The notes beneath the pieces are model-generated. The model did no database searches. It was not told where the DNA came from and worked only from the letters and a program-made list of their open reading frames with translations. From Brachionus manjavacas (taxonomy: Eukaryota > Rotifera > Eurotatoria > Ploima > Brachionidae): 64,000 bases of DNA. The stretch covers positions 2,463,501-2,527,500 of the forward strand of contig JAHQIY010000010.1 of NCBI GenBank assembly GCA_019054805.1, read 5' to 3'. The position numbers and the translations under genes are program-made. Positions 56,394 to 64,000 of this stretch are shown in pieces (within the stretch, counting starts at the first letter, position 1; each line of letters starts with the position of its first letter).

Positions 56394-56964
56394 ATGATAT
56401 ACCATTTCAGATTTTGTATATTACTCTTTTTACAAGTATTGCGATGTCAAGAAGACCAAAAATTTGAAATCAATGGTTTTAATATTGCCTGGAAAGATTT
56501 AGGCGATTCTATAAAATTTACATACCGAACAATTGCTCTTGCCAATGATGATGTATGGATGGGTCTTGGATTTTCTAAAGATAACCTAATGGGAAATGAT
56601 GATATGGTAATATGTAAAAGCTTCAATAACACCAAAACTGTTGACAGACACTTCAGTCTCGGAAAATTTCGGCCCTCTCTTTTTAATCCTGAAAAGCCTC
56701 AACTAGGTCTTTTGAATACTAGTGTATTTATGTATGGTCTTGAGATGACATGTGAATTTACTAGGCTTAAATCGATGGACATGGTACCAAATTACTATGA
56801 CTCGAGTGAAAGTCATTATCTTCTTTTCGCTAAGGGTATAACTGATCAAAGAGGCAAGTTTACTTGATTAAATTTTTTTTTATTTTATTGATTTTTTAAT
56901 TAAAGGCTTAATTCAATATCATGGTTTGAATAAAGAAAGGAGTTCAATTCAGATAAAATTTTAG
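56394..56964 (+). CDS. Secreted DOMON-domain protein
   Basis: Exon 1 (56394-56853) begins MIYHFRFCILLFLQ, a signal peptide ending near Cys18. Residues ~24-150 form a DOMON domain with VWMGLGFSKDNLMGNDD and SESHYLLFAKG; Met66 and His141 are candidate haem ligands by analogy with DOMON cytochromes. A splice from AGAG/GCAAGT (a GC-AG intron) to 56906 extends the frame with GLIQYHGL..., the usual end of DOMON domains in FRRS1-like proteins, to a TAG at 56964 (172 aa). Without this splice the frame stops at 56867. There is no cytochrome b561 part downstream. DOMON domains bind haem or sugars and commonly partner b561 domains. A truncated FRRS1-type gene is the alternative. Confidence 0.7.
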
Positions 56965-58223
56965 AAAAAAATTGAATTTTTAAAGTTGTTTTGTTATTTT
57001 TTAAAAAAAGAATAATTTTTATAATTGTTGATATAATACATTTTATTATTTTTAAACGCAATTTTTTAGCCTTTGAATGAAATTTAAAATTTTTTTCACT
57101 ATTTCAGCTTTCTAATTATTATAATGATATATTATAAAAATAAACCAATTATTATTTTTCTCGCAACAAATCACCTTCAAAAATTTTTGAAAAAATTCTA
57201 ATTTTCTTTGAATTTCCAATTTTATAGTAGTAGTAGTTAATTATAGCCGAATATTTTGTTTAAAATAATTCAGCAGTACGGGACGCAAGTCACGAAATGA
57301 TAATAATCGTTTTTTGTTACAACAATTTAAATTAACTTTAATAATATTAAAAATAGTGATAAGCTATAGCAGGATAAGCTATACCTGCGGTGCGGGACTA
57401 GCCATAGTCTCGCTATGGTAGCTAATTTTACAAAAAAAATTATAATTAGTCCGAGTTAAACTTAGAATCCAAATTTTTTTAAATTTAGAATTTAGAATCC
57501 AGTTAAATTTAATAGCTAAAACCTTAAAGACTAATTAGCCCTTTTTGTTCGATTTGTACACAAAGTTGAACGCATTTCTAAAGAAAAATATAAAGAAATA
57601 CTCGAAAGGAAAATAAAGCCAAGAGTAATAATATCTTTTTAAAAGGAAGCTGAAAACATCATTCGAAAATTTTCTGGCTCTTCAGTTATGAATGTGAATT
57701 TTTTTTGCTTCAAATTTTTTGCAAAATTTACCATCAAAGTACTTAAATTAATAAATGATTTTTTTCCGATTTTAAGTGTGTTGTATTGATTGTTGAACAA
57801 GGGCAAAAATTCTGTTCTTGTGACGAAGATGGATTCAATATTGCTAAATGCCCTGTCAAAGATACATAATGTAAAAGCAGGCATCAGAAAGGATACCTTA
57901 CACAAAAATGCTCCATAGCCGAAAGGCTGAAGTCGCTAGAAAGAAGAAAATATTGACTAGAATGTTCTTTACAAAGACTTTACTCAGAATAAGAAACCCA
58001 ATTTTTCTGGCGATCAGTTACTGATAAGAGTCAGATTTCAAATCATACTTTTTGAGAAAAAATGTTTTTTTTAAGTAATAGAACACAAAAATAATTATTT
58101 TTTTTGAATTTTTAATACAATTAAAATTGTCCATACTTTTCATAATAAAAAGATAATAAAAAAGTTTCAAAAAAATTTTTTTTTTTTTTTGATGATGTTT
58201 ATTGTAAACACAATTTATTGCGA
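56965..58223. other. Intergenic region, no gene recognised
   Basis: Around 57365-57430 lie short imperfect repeats of agctata(gc/cc)tgcgg. 57540-57640 and 57810-57930 have brief coding-like frames (HKVERISKEKYKEILERKIKP) that I cannot identify. The rest is AT-rich. Confidence 0.4.
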
Positions 58224-58597
58224 TTAACTCTAATCCGTCCAAAATTGGATCAAAAATGACCCAAGCAAAAAATTGAAATTTTAATATACGTTATCGGCCA
58301 AAATTGGGTAGTCAGACCTATCCGACAAAGTCACTTCCGACAAATCACTTATTCCGACAAAATAATTTCCGACAAATCACGATCCGACAATTTTTTTTTT
58401 ACAATTAATTAAAAAGGTAATTAAGTAAAAATTTTATTGTCAAATATAGTCACTTCCGACAATTTTTTATTTAAAAATTAATTAAAAAGTTATATAAAGT
58501 CATTCTCTTTTAAGTAAAGTCATTTTAAAATTGGCCAAAAAATAGTAAATAAATAAATAAATAAAATAAATAATAGTATTGTCACCAAATTTATTTC

Positions 58598-59194
58598 ATG
58601 TCTCAAAGTCAAGATAATACTTTTTTTGAGTTTAAAACCACTAAAGGGAAACTTTGTATTGGTTACTTAGGTGAAAAGTATCGATTTAAATATGAATCGA
58701 AGAAAACAGGATATAAATCTTGGATTTGTTGTGAAAACGAATCTTCTGGTTGCTTAGCAACCATAAAAACATATGAAAACACTATCACCAAACAACCAAA
58801 TACCCATTTTGGTCACCAAATAGGCAATGAAAATTGCATCAGAGCCGCTATTATATCTTCTAATATAAAGGAATCAGCATCCAATTCTCGTTGAGCTCCA
58901 TCGACAATTGTAAATACAGAAACTCGTGGACTTCCATTAGAAATATTGTCTCTAATGCCGACCGACAGCGCACTGACAAGAACAATCAATAGAAATCGGA
59001 AAAAGAATTCCATTTATACCACGGATCCCGAGCTTTTAATTAATCTACGGATCCCGCAAGATTTAAAATTTACAGCACGTGGACACCGATTTCTTTTGTG
59101 GGATTCTCATGATGACGAACAAGAAGAAGAATCCCGTATCATTAGCTCCACTTTTATTCACCCAATCCTGGAATATACATGCCAAAACTACTAA
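58598..59194 (+). pseudogene. MULE transposase N-terminal part with FLYWCH zinc finger
   Basis: The ATG at 58598 starts a FLYWCH finger: residues ~10-75 with FEFKTTKGKLCIGYLG, Y-x-F, SWICCENESSGC and NTHFGHQ (the Cys2-His2 ligands). A TGA at 58892-58894 interrupts the frame, which then continues (58946-59194) with SLMPTDSALTRTINRNRKK and RGHRFLLWDS, the usual link to the MULE domain. FLYWCH fingers bind DNA, presumably the element's own ends. The frame ends at 59194, after a deletion near 59143. Confidence 0.8.
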
Positions 59195-60017
59195 TAAATC
59201 TTTTCCATTAGTTTTTTGCTTACTAGAAGACAAGTCAGAGCTATCATATACCAGGGTTTACGAAAAACTTTTAGAAATTAAACCAGATCTTAAACCAAGG
59301 ACGACTGATTTTGAAAAAGGTGCAATGAATGCTGGACGTTCGGTTTTCACACAATCAAATATAAAAGCGTGTTTATTTCATCTTACGCAAAATATATGGA
59401 AGCATATTCAGTTACTTGGTCTCTCTAGTCTATATAAAGCTCCAGTGTCAAATGAAGAATCAACTCAACAATTCAATGACGACTGCAAAAAGCATATGAA
59501 ATATTTGTTTGCCATTGCTTTTTTACCAGTGAACGACGTAGTCAATGTTTTTGAATTAATCGAGAAAGATATCCCTTCCGAATTAGACCCACTTTATGAC
59601 TATTTTGAGACCAACTACATCGGAGAAGTTGTTCCTCAGGAAGGCGCAGGTCGTCGACGGAGAAAAAAGGACCGTAAGGAACCATTATTTGCAATCAATG
59701 TCTGGAACATGTACGACAATGTTCTATCCGATTCATCGAGAACAATTAATTGCTTAGAAGCTTGGCATCGTGTTTTCAATATGAGAGTAGCAATTTCTCA
59801 CCCTCTAACACCAGTTTTTATTCAGCATTTGGTTGAAGTACAAGATAAAGTGGAACGTGATCTAAATCACATCGATAATGGTGTACCGAACACCCAAAGA
59901 AAGAATCAACGCATTCGTGATCAAAGAATCAAACGAATAGTCGAAAAATACAACGATTCCGATCACATTCAATATCTTAATAGTATAGGCAACTATTTCG
60001 ATTTTATTCATAATTAA
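59120..60017 (+). pseudogene. MULE transposase catalytic and C-terminal part
   Basis: The frame open to 60017 encodes APLLFTQSWNIHAK, FPLVFCLLEDKSELSYTRVY, the second catalytic Asp in RTTDFEKGAMNA, CLFHLTQNIWKHIQLLGL, and the late SSRTINCLEAWHRVF block with a Glu. The conserved segment around the first catalytic Asp (W..DGTF) is missing through a deletion of about 20-25 codons before APLLF. Together with the upstream TGA, this means the transposase is inactive. The start at 59079 read as Met is out of the true frame. Confidence 0.82.
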
Positions 60018-60229
60018 CATTATAATACAAATTTAGTTATTTTTATTACTTCTTTTTTTAATCAACCAATAAAATTTTTATTATACTAAAACCTTTTTAA
60101 TTAATAGTAAAATAAAAAATTGTCGGATCGTGATTTGTCGGAAATGACTTGTCGGAAATTATTTTGTCGGAATAAGCATTGTCGGAAGTGACTTGTAGGA
60201 AGTGACTTTGTCGGATACGTCTGCCAGCC

Positions 60230-60840
60230 CAAAAATGACCCAATATTCGGTTATTGGCCAAAATTTTTTCTATAAATAAAAAAACTTTTCATTCAACTTA
60301 ATTGATTTCGATTGTAAATTGATTGTCTTTCCCATAAAAAATAAAAACGTCGAAAAATGATCTTATTTTTTTATTCAACACCATTGTTTAAAAAAAATTA
60401 AAAATACCGAAAACTGATATTACTTTAATTGTTTTAATCAGTGTAACTTTTTAAAAAATGAGAAAATACCGATAAATGATCTTAATTTTAACTTCGCTAA
60501 ATTGAATTAAAACGGCTAGAATAAGCTTATTCCTTGATTAATCAATTAAAATTAACGGTTCATGGCTGGGCCTATAAAAACTAATTTCTTAATAATATTA
60601 GAAGCAGAGCTGTTTAAAAGTCTTTAAAAAAAAAGTCCAAGTCCCGACTAATGTGTTTTTACCATTTTTGTGGTCTATTTGCTTCAGGCCAACTTTTGTT
60701 CCATTTCATACGCCAATTTTTGCTAGTGTTGGATACGGTCAAAACAAACCGGTCCATTACACGGACGATTTTTTAAACAATAAAATAAACAGTCTGAATT
60801 AATCGGGCGGAAAAAAACCGGCCAACCTTTAGGAATAAAG
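60230..60840. other. piggyBac interior, non-coding
   Basis: It includes the aaaaatgaccca...ttggccaaaa block (60230-60262), repeats of accgataaatgatctta / tcgaaaaatgatctta, and the aaacagtct...aaaccggcc repeat (60737-60824). Confidence 0.5.
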
Positions 60841-61156
60841 TAAGCGATGACGAGTTTGATTATGTTCAACCTTCTCTGCAAGAATTTGTTGACGAGTATG
60901 AAAGTGAGTCATAAACATCAGATGAAGAAGACGATGATGCATCTTTATTAGAATCTCCATCTAGCACACCCAGGATTCCTCGCTCATCGACATTTACCAT
61001 AGCCTTTGAATCCAGCAGCATAACTAACAAAAATTATTATGGAAAAGAAAAGTTTTATTGCTGGAATTCAAGACCTCAATTTTTTCCAAATGTGTCAAAA
61101 ATAACCCATTTTGGCCGATAACGTTAATTTTTCTATTTTGGACGGATAAGAGTTAA

Positions 61157-62260
61157 CGAAGCAGCCGTGACGAGATATATAGTTTCACAATTAGAGTGTA
61201 TTGTAAATTTAGAATGCGCGATTTGAAAATAATTTTTCTGGCTGAGAATTTTTAATAAAGCCTTAACATATACTATTCTAAATTCGCAAAAAAAAAAGAA
61301 AATTTACCAATTAAAATTTGCAAATAAAACTTACTTTTTACTATTTTTTTTTCGCTGTCAAAAACTTGAAAAAAAAACACAGCATACAAAAATTTTAAAT
61401 TTCAAACAATAAAACAATAACTAAAAAACACCAACAACACCACTCATAAACTCAAATAAACGCGCTGCTAAGAATACCGAAAAAACCGTTGATGATGATG
61501 ATGATGATGATAATGATGATGACGAACTTTAATTATAAACAATGTATTTTTTTATAAACACGATTATACTAGATTTTTTCAAATATTTATTTTAAACATA
61601 ATTTCAATATTAATATATGATATTTTATTCGTAAGAAAATTTTTTAATTTCAAGGTAAATCAACAGGCTAGCGTCCATATCATGAAAAACCTATCAACAC
61701 TTTATTTATTAATAAAATATTTATTCAATTGATTTAAAAAAAAAATTTAAACAGTAAAACATTGAAACATTGATTTAATTAAATTTTTTGAATCTTTTAA
61801 AAATCTGTGATGAGCACTAGCAAGAAAATGATGAAAACGAACACAATGAGGAAATTAAAAGTCAACAGGCCTAAAAAGTGATCATTCAAATAGGAAAGCA
61901 TTTTTCAAAATAAATCATCTCCTATTATTTTAAAAAATATAAATATTTATACTTGATTTATAGTTTATTTTAAATTTTTTTAAAAATCAGTAAACAAAAT
62001 CGAACAAAATAATAAACACATATTGAACTTTATTTAGATAAAAAATAAAGAAAATCTGTTCGATAATTTTCATTAAATTTTTTCTTGAAATTTTTACAAA
62101 TTATAAAAAAAAGCATTTATAATAGTTCAATTAAAAAAAATAACCAAAAAAGTTATCAAATTTCTAATTTTATAAAAATTATTTTGAATTTAGAATTTTA
62201 CCGTGGGGTTTTTTTTTGAGAAATTTGGTTCGAGTTCCACAAATTTTTTAATTTTTTTTA
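61157..62260. other. AT-rich intergenic region
   Basis: No gene recognised. It holds a (GAT)n microsatellite at 61491-61523. Confidence 0.5.
61491..61523. repeat. (GAT)n microsatellite
   Basis: About eleven GAT/GAC-type triplets with one taa-type interruption. Confidence 0.9.
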
Positions 62261-62261
62261 T

Positions 62262-63065
62262 TAAATATATTCCCTAATTATTAAGTTTATACATAAAAAA
62301 ATATATTTATAAACTATATCAGATAGAAATCCACTATTTTTAACTTGTTGACACTTTTTATTGAAAAATGATAACAAAATTAAAAAAAAGTAAGAAGAGA
62401 GCGCTTTTTAGAAAAAAAGATAATATTCAATCGAGTATGCTGAAAATCATGTGAGCCATATTTTCCTAGAGAGTTGTTTTTGTCATTGTAGTTTTAGCTT
62501 CAATTTTAGATTTAGATAATTTAAAAATCGAAAAATAATAACTTTTAGCAAGTTTGATTATTCCATTTTTTGAAAAATACCATTCAAGAGTGGAAAAATA
62601 ATCAAAATAAAGCAAAATAAATGAGCATATTTTCGCGGAAGTAGTTAGCTAAAAAATCTTCCATAATTAAGTTTGGAAAAATTAAGAAAATAAGATAATT
62701 TAACACTGAGCCTTTTGGTGAAGCAGATTTATATTTTACGTTGAGAGTTTTGGCATCTTTTGAATGACTTAATTTCAAAATGCAAATTTACTTTATGTTT
62801 CGTAAATTTTGGATAGAAAAAAAAAACACTTTTTACTTAACAATGATAACTAATTTTTAAAAAAGTACCTATATTTTGTAATAAAAATAAAGTTTGTTCC
62901 ACTTTTTGTTTTATTAAAAATTTACGAAACATAGTTTAGGTGCTTTTTCTTAATTTTGTTATCATTTTTAAATTAAAAGTGTCAACAAGTAAAAAATAGT
63001 GGATTTCGGTCTAATCTAGTTTTAATATATTTTTTTTATGTATAAACTTAATAATTGGAGTTAAA
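62262..63065. mobile_element. Foldback/MITE element with ~125-bp inverted arms
   Basis: Arms at about 62262-62395 and 62938-63065 are inverted copies (aattattaagtttatac..., gaaatccactattttt, acttgttgacactttt, atgataacaaaatta). An inner inverted pair, ctttatgtttcgtaaatttt (62792-62812) with aaaatttacgaaacatagtt (62915-62935), makes a nested hairpin. No ORF. Confidence 0.75.
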
Positions 63066-63069
63066 AATA

Positions 63070-64000
63070 TCTAAAATAATCATGATTCCAAAAAAAGACA
63101 AACCATCAGAAAATTTGAAGTTGCATCTCTAAATTGTTGGAAAAAATTATTAATTGCAAACCTCAAAACTAGATCGAAACCAAAGGATTACTTCCACCGT
63201 GTCAATCTGGATTTAGGAAGAACATGAGCGCTCAAGATCAAATATTTCGCCAAAGTCAATCAATAATCATTGGTTTCAGCAAAAAAGAATACACAAGTTT
63301 AGTTTTTTTCCACCTAGAAAAGGTTTTTGTTGAAACATCCCATAGTGGAATTCTTTTCAAACTTAGAAAATTTGGATTAAATTGGTACATGTTCGAATGG
63401 ATAAAACATTACCTGGCTAATAGTAAACAATAAACTTTCAAAAGAATTCGAAATTTCAACTGGAGTCCCTCAGGGAAGCTGCTAATCACTCACTCTTTTT
63501 TAATTGTTTTTTAGCGACATTGCTAGTGTCATTCCGTCAAAAATGGTAAACTTAGCGTTGTTTGCTGATGACTTATGTATTTGGTAGTCACACAAATCTC
63601 TAAGAGTAACTGAAAAGACACTAAACCTAAGCATTCTTCGAATTAAAAATTACTGCAAAAAATGGGAACTTGTCATAAACACCAACAAAACTTTCCACAC
63701 GGTTTTCACTACAGCTGACTTCAGACACAACTATGAAACAAAATACAAGCTGAATCTGTCAATCGCCAATCAAGCAGTCCCATTAGACCCGTTTCCAACT
63801 TTTTTAGTCGTTAAATTTGATCCAAAATTACTCCTAAGCAAAATCTTATTTAGAAATTTTATCTGATCACAATTTGACTACGCTTTTATTCCTCTTTCAA
63901 GCTCGACTCAAAAATTTACCGATGATGTACAAAAAATGCAAAACTGAATTTTGAGACACATCAAGTTTTGCCCACTGAAGACGAGACTTACAAACATCCA
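63070..64000 (+). pseudogene. LINE reverse-transcriptase relic (CR1/Jockey-like), runs off the right edge
   Basis: Frames in order: MIPKKDKPSENLK, MSAQDQIFRQSQSIIIGF, TSLVFFHLEKVF...GILFKLRKFGLNWYMFEWIKHYL (ORF 63224-63433), STGVPQGSC, LALFADDLCIW (catalytic box near 63556-63585) and a post-RT region with DVQKMQN, ILRHIKFCPLKT close to the end. At least five stops or frameshifts. The FADD box sits in the usual place. The GVPQGS...FADD spacing matches CR1/Jockey elements. It differs from the LINE at 51470 at most positions, so it is another family. Confidence 0.75.

Larger units (their letters stand above)
58313..60223 (+). mobile_element. FLYWCH-MULE DNA transposon nested in the piggyBac-like element
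   Basis: Long terminal inverted repeats of about 95-110 bp (58313-58408 and 60116-60223) are made of repeated ttccgacaa / ttgtcggaa motifs, bracketing a FLYWCH and MULE-domain transposase. The copies differ by extra repeat units near the right end. No clear 9-bp duplication was found. Confidence 0.85.
58228..61152 (+). mobile_element. piggyBac-like element with nested FLYWCH-MULE
   Basis: The ends are inverted repeats ctctaatccgtccaaaat (58228-58245) and its complement (61135-61152, one mismatch), each flanked by TTAA (58224-58227 and 61153-61156), the piggyBac target. Subterminal blocks (cgttatcggccaaaattggg; aaaaatgaccca) recur inverted near the right end and again at 60230-60262. At about 60843-61100 a frame with one TAA encodes an acidic N-terminus (DDEFDYVQPSLQEF, SDEEDDD) and NYYGKEKFYCWNSRP, like the start of piggyBac transposases. 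The catalytic part is missing, so it is non-autonomous. Confidence 0.75.

Noticed and set aside
56394-56867. DOMON gene ending at the unspliced stop at 56865-56867
   Set aside because: The spliced model restores the conserved domain end; kept only as an alternative.
62222-62240. tRNA T-arm-like string ggttcgagttcc
   Set aside because: No matching acceptor, D or anticodon arms around it, and it stands next to the foldback element.

Overview
The window is very AT-rich eukaryotic DNA, most likely from a small invertebrate. I infer this from short introns (45-80 bp) in the host genes, animal-type gene families (a CYP3-like P450, DOMON and cytochrome b561 proteins), and a transposon set rich in Ty3/gypsy, Penelope-like, CR1/Jockey-like LINE, hAT, pogo/Tigger, piggyBac and FLYWCH-MULE elements. 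A monogonont rotifer would fit, but nothing here proves it.

Layout. 1-405: a partial zinc-finger ORF on the minus strand, cut by the window edge. 572-2426: the 3' half of pol of a minus-strand Ty3/gypsy element (A). 2427-30727: a near-identical tandem triplication with a 9.83 kb unit (U1 2427-11062, U2 11063-20897, U3 20898-30727). Each unit holds a fragment of element A (minus), a whole but broken Ty3/gypsy element B (plus; gag, PR, RT, RNase H, IN, chromodomain, env-like ORF, LTRs), and a fragment of a third Ty3/gypsy element C (minus). Element C runs on past the array to its primer-binding site at 31398-31406.

30.7-42 kb is mostly non-coding: a hAT relic, foldback elements, dispersed repeats, a small membrane-protein gene (36211-36531) with a broken paralogue (38770-39086), and a PHD-finger relic.

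42-50 kb carries the clearest host genes. One is a five-exon cytochrome b561 gene with a mucin-like repeat stalk (42004-43486). The other is a seven-exon cytochrome P450 on the minus strand (49982-46198), whose 1.95 kb last intron holds a pogo relic and a hAT element with a perfect 8-bp target-site duplication. A gypsy relic and a possible MULE relic lie between them.

50-56.3 kb is a patchwork of LINE fragments around a nearly full-length Penelope-like element with RT and GIY-YIG domains. 56394-56964 is a secreted DOMON-domain gene. 58228-61152 is a piggyBac-like element (TTAA duplication) with a FLYWCH-MULE nested inside it. 62.2-63.1 kb is a foldback element, and the right edge is another LINE reverse-transcriptase relic.

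The transposons appear inactive: nearly every one carries stops, frameshifts or deletions. The points of most interest are the segmental triplication with its patchy divergence, the chromodomain-plus-env layout of element B, the separate DOMON-only and b561-only genes, and the nested piggyBac/MULE. I found no clearly new biological system; the unit-level mosaicism is the nearest candidate.
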